DNA from: Gaeumannomyces sp. JS-464
Taxonomy: Eukaryota > Ascomycota > Sordariomycetes > Magnaporthales > Magnaporthaceae
Assembly: GCA_002197995.1 (NCBI GenBank)
Contig: NGZR01000005.1
Location: forward strand, 5,084,001 to 5,148,000
DNA length: 64,000 nt
Direction of reading: 5' to 3'
Below the pieces are notes generated by a model. The model did no database searches and was not told the DNA's origin. It was given only the letters and a program-made list of their open reading frames with translations. Position numbers and translations under genes: made by a program. Within the stretch, counting starts at the first letter, position 1. Every line of letters begins with the position of its first letter. Positions 12,399-24,894 of the stretch are shown in pieces.

Positions 12399-14567
12399 AT
12401 GTCGACTTTCGGAAGTAGGCACAAGCACAGCCTGAGCGGCGGCGCGATAAAGCACATGATTGACATGTCGACCATCATCTCGCCGACCAGGGGCGGCTTC
12501 CATAAGCGCAAGGACCCGGACCACATCGAAGCGCCGTCGACGGCACCATGACCGTCTGCACCGCTTCCAGTCTCACATCGTGCGCATACACAGGGATTTG
12601 TGTGCGCCCGGCCAGTCGTTGCTGTCCAAGGACCGCTTCGCCGACTTCCTCACCCGGGTCCAGGGGGAGACCATCGTGCATCCTCTCGACAGAGAGACGT
12701 ACACGCTCCAGCAGTTCTTCGAGGTGTGGTGGTACCAGTATCGCCTCGGCCCGCTGCGCAGGACGGTTCTGGACCCTCAGGACCAGTCCAAGCCCATCAG
12801 CCACTACTTCATCAACAGCAGCCACAACACGTACCTCCTGGGGAACCAGCTGACGTCGGACAGCTCGGTAGAGGCGTACTCGACGGTAAGCAGCCCATGG
12901 CATCGGAATGAGCCCCGTCTCGTCAAGACCAGTGCCCAAACTAACACTTTACCTCTAGGCCTTGGAACAAGGCTGCCGCTGTATAGAAATAGACGTCTGG
13001 AACAACCCAAGCCTGAGCCCCAGTCGATCTCGATCGCCGCATCCAGAAACGAACCGGCACCGGTCGACCTCGTCTGTCGTATCTGCTATCGAGGAGGTCA
13101 CAAGCATGCTTTTGGGCAAGCCCATTTCCCACCATCGGAGCATGAGCGGGGGACGCGACAACCTGGCCGTCCCCTCGCCGCGGGGTAGCCAGGCGGCACT
13201 GAACGGTGACGTCGGCTCCGCACCGGGCTCGGGAGTCGGCAGTGGGCCGTCCGAGGAGGACCTAAGGCCAGCCAGGGCGCGGTCCCAGTCGCTCATGAAC
13301 CCATCGGCGGAGCCAGTAGTGATGCATGCGCACACATACATGCAGCGCGACTACACGCTGCAGAGCAACCACGTCGGCTTTCGCGACGTGTGCCGCGCCA
13401 TCCGCCGCTCCGCTTTTACAACCAACCACCTGCCCATCATCATCAGTCTCGAGGTACACGCCGACACGCAGCAGCAGGACGTCATGGTGGACATTATGCG
13501 CCAGGAATGGGGCGAGCACCTGTTGGAAAAAACAGTTTATCGGCTGCGACCCGCGCCTGCGCCTGCCTCAACTCGACGAGCTGAAAGACAAGATCCTGAT
13601 CAAGGCCAAGAAGGCCTCCGTCCTCGACGACCGCAACGGAACCGCCGACTCGCTGGGAATCCCGCTGCAGAAGCTGAAAATGGAAGAGCAGAAACGGTCG
13701 GGGTTGTCGGCGGGCTGCGGCGGCTCGAGCTCCGACGAAGAGGTAGCTGCCGCCTCGGGTGCCACGGGGAACCGGCCGCTTATCTCCAAGAATCTGAGCA
13801 GCCTGGCTGTGTACACGCACAGCAAGCACTTCCACAGCTTCGACGACCGTGTGTGCAAGACGCCTTCACACGTCTTTAGCCTGCAGGAAAACAGGATCCG
13901 CGACCTGAACGCCAAGGCGATGGCGGCGCACAACCGGCAATACCTCATGCGGGCGTACCCGGACCCCGTCGCACGCGTCGACAGCGGCAACATGGACCCG
14001 GCGGCCTGCTGGAGGAAAGGCGTGCAGATGGTGGCCATGAACTGGCAAACGCTCGACAGCAACATGATGCTCAACCACGCCATGTTTGCCGACACGGAGG
14101 GCTGGGTCCTGAAGCCGCCGGCCCTACGGGGCGGCGACGGCATGATGGACGAAAAGGAGCTGGTGACGATAGCGCTGCTCAAGGTCACCGTCTTCGCCGG
14201 CCAAACATCCCGCCCATCAAGGGCAAAAACGACACCTCGTTCGACCCGCACATCAAGGTTGCCCTCCACGTCGAGGGCCGGTCCGACGCGCTCAAGGACG
14301 ACATAAAGACCAAGAGCACCAGCCACCCGGACTGGGGCCGAGGGCGACTCGGTTGTCTTCAAGGACGTGCCCAACGTGGCCCAGGAGTTCAGCTTCCTGA
14401 GGTTCAGGATCGAGGATGACAGCACTCTCTCGTCGTGGGCCTGCTACAGGCTCGACCGGCTATTGCCCGGCTACAGGTTTCTCGACCTGCTCGACCCCAG
14501 CGGAAAGCGCACCGAGGGCAGACTTCTCGTCAAGATCGAGAAGGCGCTCCGCCCGAGTGCCGCTTAG
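12399..14567 (+). CDS. Phosphoinositide-specific phospholipase C (X, Y and C2 domains), frame-disrupted
   Basis: Hydrolyses phosphatidylinositol phosphates to diacylglycerol and inositol phosphates. ATG at 12399 starts [14 protein letters not shown]; a longer N terminus is possible. The intron 12886-12958 has donor GTAAGC, branch CTAAC and acceptor CTCTAG. The X domain shows [18 protein letters not shown] with the first catalytic His, then [12 protein letters not shown] with the Glu/Asp metal ligands. A Ser-rich insert of roughly 90 residues follows before [12 protein letters not shown], and [11 protein letters not shown] carries the second His region. The Y domain shows [20 protein letters not shown] and VLKP. 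A C2 domain follows ([21 protein letters not shown]). The frame breaks four times: somewhere in 12480-12560; one extra A in A6 at 13528-13533; one missing A at 14203-14205; and a shift at 14332-14338. Corrected, the product is about 700 residues ending LRPSAA. Confidence 0.85.
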
Positions 14568-15550
14568 ACCGCTATCATTTCTTCTCCTACTTTTCTTGGG
14601 TTTTCGTTTTCTGGATATTGTTCTTAGCAAATCAATATACCCCTTGGATCTTTTTTTTATGGCTATGGCTATGACGTGTGCAGTGTTGGATAACAAGGGT
14701 CACTGATGGTGACCATCGAGGGTAATCTCTTTGGCAAGATTGAATATAGATGGACAGGTTTGTTCTGGGCAGGTTTTCAGCAGTCAGCATCTCGGTTCCT
14801 CGGACTTTGTAATTACTCGGGCTTGGGGGGTTGTCGGAGTGCTCGCATGACGTACGGACGGATCGGCTCGTTACAACCCACGGGCCGTTGGCGAGGCGCA
14901 CGGCATGCAACTTGGTTGGTTGGGTTCAGGCACGGGGAGGGAGCCGCGGCAATGCCTGATCCTACACTCCACTATATTTTTCTTCTTTCTTTTTTTTTCT
15001 TTCTTTTTTTCGCAGGCACCCTCTCTCACTACCTCGTCGTATTCGCTTGTGTGTGCGCGCTTGGTGTTCATTTCCGTTGTCGTCGTGTTGTCGTCTTCTG
15101 TTATTTGTCCTCGGTGCCTGCTGGCGCTTGGTAGCAGATCGTTGTGATTAACCCAGAGATTTTGGTTTGTAGATCGAAAGTGAAAAAAAAAAAAAAAAAA
15201 TGAAAAAACCACCAACTCACCAAACCTTCGAGGTTGATTTGAGTTCTTTTTCATGTCCAGGGGTTTAGGTTCATTGAATGCAAATCCTCACTGCCACAAT
15301 CAAATATTACATGATTTAATCTACTTCTTTGGGGAGAGCCGGCTCACCTGCATGGATTCTTTGCATGGTCCGGGGCGGACGGTACGGTGCGTGCCCGCAC
15401 GCTAGATCCGGCTCGGATGGTGTTGTATCATTGCCTACCTGTAGGCGGCACAGCTGGCGGCATTTCGTGCATGTGCTGCCCTTCTCCTTTCTCGTGTTCG
15501 TGCTCGGCCGGGGGAACCGAAAGACAGAGGCTCGGACGTGGTTTGTAGCA

Positions 15551-15583
15551 GCAAGCAAAGCAAAGCAAAGCAAAGCAAGCAGC
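15551..15583. repeat. AAAGC tandem array
   Basis: About six copies of the pentamer AAAGC or close variants in intergenic DNA. Confidence 0.85.
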
Positions 15584-17322
15584 GCCGGGGTCCATGTTGG
15601 AATGAGAGCGTGAGAGGGACATCGGCCGCCCGCCTGCGCCGCCTCCCCCGTGGAGCAGGCAGTGCCGGGACAGGGGACAAAGGACAAGCGAGACACGCCG
15701 TCCCATCTGGGTTTGCCGCGCCCTCCCTCCCCTGCAAGGCCCTTGCAGCTTCTCATCAATCTCGTTGCTTTTTTTATTTTTTATTTTTTTCCCTCTCGGA
15801 CCGCCTCACCCGGTGGCCGTCGTGCGGGGCATCTAAAAGGCCCCAACCTATGTAAACTCTCGACGTATAGATGCATGGGGGTGTGTGTTAAGGGCGTTGG
15901 TCACTAGGACGGCGTTTCCCCCCGCTTAAATCAACGCATTCATTAGACAGCGAGGCCCGTGGGCGTGGGGGCTGAGGGTGACGGTGGGCTATGCCCTTGG
16001 GGCTGTCATGGGTTCGGGTTGGAGAGGGTGTGTGAGAGTTCTGGCTGCTGACCTTCGTCTGGTGTGTGCCTAAATGGGGACCGATGCCGATGCTTTTGCC
16101 TGACTGTGCCGAACAAGGGACTGAAAGCCACCGGCGCTAGTAGTGGGGGATGAGCCAAGATCACTAAACAACAAAAGTCGCACGATATCATCACCAGGGC
16201 CTTCGGGGGCTGCGGAGCGAGGCTATATCATTCGCTCCGCGGCGGCGTCTCCGTTATTGTGCCCCATTTCCATAATGATCCCAGTGGGTATCAGGCAGTG
16301 AAGTTCTCATGGGCCGTGACAGAAGAAATGCCGCTCACTGCCTAGAACAGGCATATGTATCATATTGTATATCCACAGATATATACGGGTCCATCAAGAT
16401 ACTTACGGGCGTAACGGCGGAACGGCCCTGAGAGGAGTCCGGGGGCAAAGGCCGGGAAGCGGCCGAGAACGGACCCTCAGCCGCGCTTCCGCTGGGAACC
16501 CCCAGTAATGTGTTTACTCCCTCGCTGTCATCTTGTCGAGCTGAGAAGAGGGGATCAACTATGTCGGGTCCAGGGACAGGCGTGCATCGACGAGCATATT
16601 GCGTCTCTCCGGGAGGTCAGGAGCCATGCGGGATGGGCCGTCCGTGCCATCTCCCCACCTTCGGTCTTCGGCGACCACTCCTGTGTTCATCCTCCATCGC
16701 CGGGCAAAATACCAGGGCTGGGGATGAATGTTTTTCCGTGTCGGCGACGGCGCACGGCGCTTAGGACAAACTCTCGACGTTGCCGTGCAGACCGTGGGCG
16801 GTTTAGCCGACGAGCAGCTGGGTACTTTTTTTAGTCTCCTGCAGCTGGTCTGAGGAGGAGCGGCCGTGGCTGCGGCGGCAAGTCTCGAGCGTCTTGTTAG
16901 TGCAGGAGAATCCAGTTCGAAGGCTGTGCACACACCACAAGCCGTGTTCGAAGGACGACCAACTACCCACCTAGGTAGTACGTAAACGAACCGCGTGCCT
17001 CCTGTTTTCGTCGGAGCAGATCCCCGGGTGGCGACCTCGGATGAGTTGGCAAATGGCGATGGTCTAAACTCGGCAGCCTCCGGGTAGTCCCTCACGCCCG
17101 ATCGATGGGGGCCGCGCTGACGCATTTTCTCTCACCAGCCGAAAACTGCCAGCCTGCTTGAGTTGTGTGTGTCTGGACCTCGCAGCCGTGTCTCACGCCC
17201 TCGCAAGTTGCGGCACGGTGTACGCAGTCTGATCTAGTGGGAAGGTTGTCGAAAGAAAGAAAAGAAGAGAGAACAATCGGACTGATCGAGACGGTAGCTT
17301 GGGGCGTGTTTGTGTAACAGGG

Positions 17323-17347
17323 GTGTGTGTGTGTGTGTGTGTGTGTG
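17323..17347. repeat. (GT)12 microsatellite
   Basis: Perfect GT dinucleotide run of about 12 units. Confidence 0.95.
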
Positions 17348-20300
17348 ATGAGGCTCGTGTGCCAGCACCAACAGGCGGCTGCCGCGCGCTACGCGGCAAA
17401 ACTCCTGGTATCCGCCACCATGTCCTGCATCTCCTGGGATGCTGGCGAGTCAGGAAGGAGGAGCTGGACTGGCCGAGCAAGCTGCCAGTTGGCAGGGAAC
17501 TTTATTCCCAGGGCCTCTTCTGTGGCAAAGCGTAAAACGAGGGGCCGCAAACAGGGACGAGGCAAGCTTGAGCCGTGGTCTTGCGCCCATCAAAAACTGT
17601 CTGGGATGGTGTCTGTCGCCTTTTCCGGCCTGGAGAAGGGCCAACGATTGGCCAGGATTTGACCGAACACGACTGTCGACCTCCGGGTTCCAGGGAGCCC
17701 CCTGCCTGGCCCATGTCGAAAGCAGAAAGGCCATTCTCAGCTGGAGCCGAATCCTGGCTGCCGTAGCGTACCCGCCAGCAGCGCCAGCCTGGGTGAAAGC
17801 TTGGCTGCAGAAAGTAAGTCAGGTGGTCTAACAGCTCGATGATAGGTTCTCTGCGCGACAACACTCTGGCGAGATCTCGTCAGCGAGGAGGGAGGAGAAA
17901 AGGAGTCGGATGATTATGCTGGCTGGGCTGGAGTCATGGACACGCCCCCGACCCAATGGGCTGAGTCTGCAACGGGGATCGTCCCCGATATCTTCAACCC
18001 TTCCGTGGTGAGGCGTTATCCTCGCGCGTGAGGGCCAGAAAAAGAAGAAGAAAAGGAGAAGAAAACGGTCTCCGGTAGGCTTGCCAAAGCGAGAAAGTCG
18101 GGAGGTCTCTCATGGATGGCTTCTTTAGGCTTGCTAACATGAGGTAGCCTGGCCTCACTATCCCAGAATAATAGCGCCCCTTGGTAGATGGGCAGTTCCC
18201 CGAATGTTCAAGTCACCACCTTTGGCTCGTTGGGGACCGTGGAGAAGGTTCAAAGGACCGGGAAGAGACAGCATGCGGGCCTCTCGCTCCACAACGGCAT
18301 GGCACGATCTTACCAAATGGGTCGCTATCCACAGGGAGCCGGTGGCCAACGGGCGGGTGCAAGCTCGAGCTGGTCCACGGGCAGAGCTTTGTCGTCTGCT
18401 GCGCAGATAGAATCACTAGTGGATATTGACATGCACCCATTTCAGGCCGGTCTCGTCCTGTCAACTGGCCAAAAAGAACCCGGTTGGCGGTTGCAACAAA
18501 ACGGGAATGCTTGCGAGTTTGAGCAGTCTCGAAACACAGCTAGCTGGGTGGTTTCATCCGACAGCGTTTGCAAGGACCTGGACAGCGGAAAGCAGCCATG
18601 AAAAGCGACCGACTGGTTAGCGGCACGGAACTTCTCACTAGGGGCGGGTAAAGCGAGTAGAAACCCCAGACGCCTGCCGATGTGAAATAAGTGCAGCTGC
18701 GAAAAGGCTAGCTCCGCGCGGCTTGCGAAGGCACCAGAGGCAGAAGATACCTAGAGCACCCTAGCTAGGCACGCTGGCATGGGAGAGGGGAACCGAGGGA
18801 AAATCAGTACAATAAAACATTGGCGTGTTGCACATCAGTCGGCATGCGCTGGCAATGCGTGTGCCTCTCGAGAAGAATAGATATCGGCACCTTTTCGGCA
18901 CCAACTATTTTGCTGGGACTTGGGCTCGGAGAGGAACAGTGTGTGATAGGTCGGACTGGAATGAGCACTAACAGCTTTCAACTGCAGCCCCTGACCAGCT
19001 GAACTTGGACTGAACGGCCACAGCGGCTCGCCTCTGGCAATAATGGGATGGGATAACGAGGTCAAAGACAGCGATCGACGTGCGACATCTTGGTGTGACG
19101 GACCTGCCAGAGCTCGAACCCAGTCAGTGATTTCCTGTGCTCGCTCCCCAGAGCCCCATCCGGGTGACACTGCGTCAACAAAACGTACGTGGCTGCCATG
19201 GCGAAGAGAGCAAGGCTGGATGAACACGGTCAAGCGGTGGTTTATCTCCACACTCGATGCATGTGTAATCTATGGGGGGTGCAGAGCGGCTGCAGATTAG
19301 ATATTTAGGCTAGAGTAAGACGCGTGGCGTCCAAAAAAAGAAAGCTAAAAAATCTCCGAGAGGGCAAGGGAGAAGAAGCAAAGCCACTTGCAGATAAGGG
19401 AGGTTCGCGAATCGGGGCTGTCATCCAATGCCGAAGGGTCAGCCATCATGCGCTCATAGTGCGCCGGCACATTAAAAGCGTCGAGGCCTGGTGGCCATTC
19501 AGACAACAGGGCCAGACGAGTATGTTGCTTCCCCGCCAGCCAGGCACTGCCAGGGCTGCTATATCAGGGGGTTCCGGGATGGGAAAATGAGGAAGGGAGA
19601 AAAGCAAAGACGCCGAGGCACGCAAAATGAGAAGAGAAAATGGCGCCCATATCATGCCCACATTTGGGCGCAGGGATCAAAGCAGCTCCACAGATGAGGC
19701 TGCTGCCGTCTTGATGGCCCCAAATGAGGGGGCTAAATTGTCCCAGCTTGGGCTTTCTTAGGGCCATGGTCGGACATATTGGCCCGCCGTCTGACCAAGG
19801 CAGGCCAAACCAAGAGCTAGTAGTCCCGGCAAACGCAGCTCGTCGGGGATTTTGTTGCGGATCAGAGCTCCGTCGTATTCGTTTGGGCAGGGTGAATATT
19901 TTAGTCCACTGGACCATCTCTGCCTCGCCACGACTTGCCGTGAAGACCGCCTTGGGTCGCCACCGGGGCAGGCTGCTCCCTATGCCGGAGGATGGCGGGT
20001 GGCACAACATGCAGGTATCTAAGGTACCTAGGCAGTTAGTTTGGCACCCAAGTGTGACCGTCTGGACGCGGCCGGGCGGGGGCGGCTGGAGGCTGGTGAC
20101 CTTGCTCAGAGCAAGGCGGGACTGTTGCCCAACCAAACGAGCAGAGCGACGGTGCCACGAGAGTTGACCGGCTGATCTCTGTCCGACGGCAGCACCAGCT
20201 TTCGTAGGCCAAGATGCCGTGCGGGCCCGGCCGCCGGCGGAAGAGGGCCGGGCCCGGAAGGAACAACTGGCGGCCCAAGCCCATATATTATTGGTTTTTC

Positions 20301-21408
20301 TTTTCCTTTTCATCCCCCCTTATTTTTCTCCTGGTGGCTTCGGAAGACGGTGTTTCGGTGGGCAAGTGCAGAAGGCCGCCTCACACTGCCCCTTTGTCTC
20401 ATCGTCCGCTCGCCTTCATCGGCCCATGTCGAGATGTTTCTGACGCAACCGGTCAGCTTCCAAGACCTAGATTTTGGGCATGGAGCTGACCGGTGAGCGA
20501 CGCAGATACTGGAAAAGATATATTGCCTTTTTTTTTTTTTTTGCCTGAGGGTCCGCTGCGACAGGGGCGAGTACCCAGAGACGAAGCGAGGAGAGGAGAG
20601 AAAAATAAATAATAAATAAATAAAAAAATAAAATAAAAAGAAACCCTCAGTCGCAGCAGCGCTGGACTTTTGGAACGTCGGCGGGGATTGGCTGCCCCAG
20701 CCAAAACTGGGGTCCAAGAGCCGGCCAATCGAGGCGGCTGGGTGGGCTACAGTGGAGCCAGGGCTAAAACTCAGCCTGGGCTGCTCCTTCCAGTTTCTGC
20801 TCAGGTTCCAACGGCGGGCCCCCCTTCCTATCAGATATCACAAACCTACCGTCGGCGGAGGACAAATGAAAATGGGCTCAGCACAGCTGCAGCGTGTGCG
20901 TTTTCCCCCCTCCCTGCTCCGGAGGTTTGTCTCACCCTTGGCGTTGATGGGTCATGTTTGAATGTCTGGTCCCAGGGCCAATTTTGGCTCTGGGTCTGGT
21001 CTGGCTTTGGTGGTTTTGTCTTGCTCCTGTTTTCGCGGCAGGCGACTTTGGGAAGCGAGAAATGTCAAGCTGTGCGACCACGCAAGGTTTGCGCGCGCGT
21101 AGATTACATATTCCTTTGCCTACCAACAGGAGGGAAAAGAGAGAAGGCGCGCCCATCCACCTCGGTACCTTTGCAAGGCGAGACCTTCCTCTGGAATTGC
21201 TGCCCATCCGGGTTCCTGCCTCTCAACGTCCATTTTGCAGGTCGCACCGCTTTTCGCCTTTGCTGGTGTGTCCACGCCCGTTTAGCTCAGACTGGCCAGC
21301 GTGCGTCTGCTTTTTTGACGTGCGGGAGCATGCAGCCGCCCTTTCCTGTTTGTCCTGAAGGAGAATGATGGCAAACGCCCGTGAGCTTAACCTCCTTCTC
21401 ATCTTCCT

Positions 21409-21434
21409 GGGGGGGGGGGGGGGGGGGGGGGGGG
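21409..21434. repeat. G26 homopolymer
   Basis: Uninterrupted run of 26 G followed by an A-rich stretch; similar to the tract at 1015-1050. Confidence 0.95.
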
Positions 21435-23451
21435 AAAGCAAAAGAAAAAAAAATAATATTAATAAAAAGCCTCTTGCCGCGACACGTCCATCACGAATTC
21501 CTTACGGCGTTGATACCTTGCAAAAGGGGCCCAACGCGAGCAAACATGGGAAATGCACCATTGGAAATGGAGCCAACAGCACCTTGGGCGGGTTGGCTTC
21601 GTATCGCTTGAGGCTGTTGTTGTTGCGAGTGCAGCCAACTGCTCCGCGCCAAGCAGCAGCACCAGCAAACGTGCACCCGCGGAGCTACCCAACCCAAGTA
21701 CCGGCAGGCGCCCATTGGCCGCGGCGGCCGATGCAACCCTTAAACGGGGCTCTTTCGGGAAACAACCTCTGTCCAATGGCCTCAGATCCCAACAAGCACG
21801 ACTATTCGACCGCAAACGCCATTGTCGACCCAAGCACGGACAGGCGATCGGCTGCACGGCATCACTCCCACGCACACCACACTAAGATGCTGTTGGAGGC
21901 TGGGTCTAGGGGGAGGCGACACTGCACGAACACACTGCATCAAACACCGCCGGGGCCACGCTTTCCACTCCTCAATTCGTACAAACATGCGAGGCGAGTC
22001 CTTGCCGGACACAGCACAGCCCGATGCTGTCCGTCCCCTGGGCCGGCCTGCTTCGATGTCCAGTCATCTCTTTCTTTTCGTCAAGGCTTTCTGTCCGCAC
22101 GACACCCCCCGGCTGCGGTGTGTGCAGGCGGGAGCAGCAGAGGACCGATAGTTCCGCTCAGATAATGCCGATGCCAGTGGGAGTAATACCGCCGATAATA
22201 TGGAAAACCTGCCAATAATACCGATTACGGTGATGATGATGCCAGTGATCCTACCCACGATGCTCACGATGACGATAGACGGCCCGCCTGCAGCACAGCA
22301 GTGATGAGGACCTGTCCTTGTTGGGGGAAGAAAACCGCCAGGGTGGGATGGCACGATGATCCTAACAGCGAATCACACCAAGATCCTCAGGTCCTTTTTC
22401 ATGTTCTTTGCTTTTTCACTCAGGCCCTCTGTTCCTCATCATTTTCTGATTTCTTGCCCTTGCACGTAGGTTGACCGAAAAAAACACGGGCCATGGCGCA
22501 CTGTGGGTTTTGTCTGTGCTTGCTTTGCTTTTTTGGCTCAGGAAGCCCCAGGCCCCATCTTATATCAGCCCCCCACCCTTGCACCCTTTGGGCTTGGGCT
22601 CCCTCACGACCCACCCTTTCGACCCCCCTGGTCGATCAGATCGCCTCTACCAACCCGGTTAAAAATTTAATGGAACCCTGCGGCACACCATGCCCTGCAC
22701 AGGGGAAAGAGATGGGGCCCCTGCCACCCTACCAAGTCTGCTCACGGTGACTGGTGCGAGGTGAAAGGACGGGAGAGAAAAAAAAAAACATCTTGCTCAC
22801 ACACGCAAGCACTAACCCACCTTTGCCAGTGCTTAACTCCGCTCGTTCCTTGCAACCGCCTGCCTAGCGCTGTGACCCCAATGGTGTGCGGGTTGCTCGC
22901 TGGGACCTGCTGATCTGGGGTGTGCATGGATAGAACGTCAAAAAGTTGCTTGACGGATTTAATTGGCTCGGTTCAGTGTGGGCTCAAGGGCGGGAGTCTG
23001 ATGGACAGCAGGCCAGCGTTAAAGTTTTGGCTCCTCGTTTTCTTTCCCGTTTGGCGGTTCGGTGTATCTCGAGTTTGCTGGCCAGGACGGCGTCGCCGCG
23101 CTCCATGTTGCTCGCCCGGTCCCAAGCTCATGGGCTCACTGACGGCGAGAATTTGGCCATGCCCCGAACGGCCGCCCCAAGAGGCGCCAACCATGGGACG
23201 ACACTTGGATGATGATGGCTCCCACGGCAGACCAGTCACTTTTTGGCTCGTCCGTTCGTTCTGACAAACGTCCGCTGGCCCGGCGCTCCCTTTCGCTGCT
23301 CGGTCGCAAACGCTAGCCTGCTACATACTCTAGCCCGCGCCAGGGCTTGACAAGGTCAGGCATTCCACAATAGCGCCCAGCGCGCAAGTCCACCAGCAGA
23401 GAGCACGAGCGCCAGCCCGGAGATATGGGGTGGACTGGCACACCCCCGGCA

Positions 23452-23512
23452 CCACCACACACCACACACCACACACCGCACACCGCACACCACCCAATCC
23501 ACACACACCCAC
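23452..23512. repeat. CA/ACC-rich simple repeat
   Basis: Imperfect array of ACACC and CACAC units over about 60 bp. The frames it opens (Pro/His/Thr-rich) are by-products of the repeat. Confidence 0.85.
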
Positions 23513-24651
23513 CACCCGACCACCTAACACGCCCCCCCACGGCTGTCCTGGAACCCCAGCCAGAGGAAGAGCACGACCCCCAACCCGTTCCCTGTCCACC
23601 TGGAAGGTAGAGGGCGTATACGTCTGTACGTGCTGCAGTACGCCATGCAAGGCACGTAGGTCAAGCACCAGCCGGCCAGCACGTAGCGCTCCCCTCCTCA
23701 AATTCTATTCTATTCTGGTTCCGTTTCGGTATGCCTGGGTTTGTTTTATTTTATCACTTGCCGACTGGGTTCTTTTTTTTTTTCCCCTCCTTTTTTTTTT
23801 CCCCTCTTTTTTTTTCTTTTTTTTTCCCCCTCTCCCTTCACCATGGCGATAACCGCAAACAGAATAGCCCAATTGCCGGTGCCTGGCCGCCTGCTGAAGA
23901 AGACCAGCCGCTTGATGGGTCGTCCGGGTGCTAGGCCCTTCTCCACGCCTCCTTCGTGACAAGGGCCTGTCCCTACCTAGTACCAGTACCTAGCAGCGGA
24001 CCGGGCGAAGGAACAGGCAGGTCGGACGACACCATTTCATGATCTGCTGCCGTTGATTATTATTTATTTATTTTCCTTTTTATTTTCCCTCATGCTCATA
24101 TTTATGATCAACTGCCAGCTCGGCGCTCCAGCAGTCCCATCTTTCCTTTCCTCCTCTTCCTTTTTAAGTATTATTTTCGATTCCGGTCCGTGCCACCCTC
24201 TTCCACTGCTAAACGTCTAGCCCAAGAGGGAATGTTAGCCAAACCAGGAACATTTTTTCAAGGCAAAAAATAATAAAAAAACTCTCAAGGGGGGTTTCTT
24301 TTCCACAAACGCCGAGCGAGGTACCTGGCTGGCATCAGATGGCAGATGGTTCCGCACCAGCGCCATCTCTCCCGCCATTTTGGTTCTAAAAGCAAGGCCC
24401 CTTTCTTCTTGGGCTGACTTCGTTTGGGGTATCCCGCTCCCGACTTCCATCTTGGTCCGGTCGTCTAGCTCTCCAAACAGGGGACTTCCTCGTCGGTAAC
24501 CTTAGTCGTCGTATTATCTCTTCCCGCACCTCAAATTCTATCCTGCTTGTATCCTCCTGCCCACATACGCACGCCCTTGGCCGTTGTTTGCGTCGCTGGT
24601 CCCGCCCAACGAGGCCGACTGTCTTGTCCTCCCGTCCGCCACGTCGAGGGA

Positions 24652-24658
24652 TATATAA
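24652..24658 (+). promoter_or_regulatory. Candidate TATA box upstream of the small Cys-rich gene
   Basis: TATATAA lies about 240 bp upstream of the ATG at 24895 and is followed by a CT-rich then CA-rich stretch that looks like a fungal 5' leader. Position and context fit a promoter; there is no transcript evidence here. Confidence 0.4.
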
Positions 24659-24894
24659 TTTGGACACTCGCTCCCCTCTCGTCCTCCTCTCGTTATCCAG
24701 ATCGCCACCAGCAACAACAACCTCCACTCAGCAAGACTCGCTACCACCTCGACTTGCAAGCAACTCTCCAATCTCTGTTTTCCATACCCCAGAGCAGTTC
24801 CAACCGCAACACGCCTTCGAAAGCGCCGACGACTAGCTCCAGACCCTCAGCTACAGCAAGACAACATCACCAACTTTTCCGGGACGCCTCCAAA

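Larger units (their letters stand above)
14568..24894. other. Gene-poor interval of about 10 kb
   Basis: The largest gap in the window. No frame shows a recognisable domain or natural-looking composition with splice-compatible neighbours. It contains many simple tracts: A18 at 15183-15200, an AAAGC array at 15551-15583, (GT)12 at 17323-17347, G26 at 21409-21434, a CA-rich tract at 23452-23512, and long T and CT tracts at 23770-23840. Copies of a CCTAGG-centred palindromic motif lie near 16970, 18760, 20025 and 23975. One hydrophobic minus-strand frame near 22150-22330 is noted separately. Confidence 0.5.

Noticed and set aside
16559..17125. Open frame of 188 codons (-)
   Set aside because: Chance-like composition and no family resemblance.
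19075..19180. GGTTCGAG-like B-box on the minus strand, possible tRNA
   Set aside because: The T stem pairs poorly and no A-box or acceptor stem could be found at the right distance.
23843..23959. Short frame MAITANRIAQLPVPGR... after a CT-rich tract with a good ATG context
   Set aside because: Only 38 codons, no Cys pattern, domain or splice partner; not enough to call a gene.
14568..24894. RIP-mutated transposon remnants as an explanation of the gene-poor gap
   Set aside because: The gap is not AT-rich, shows no excess of TpA and no terminal repeats or transposase fragments that I could see.
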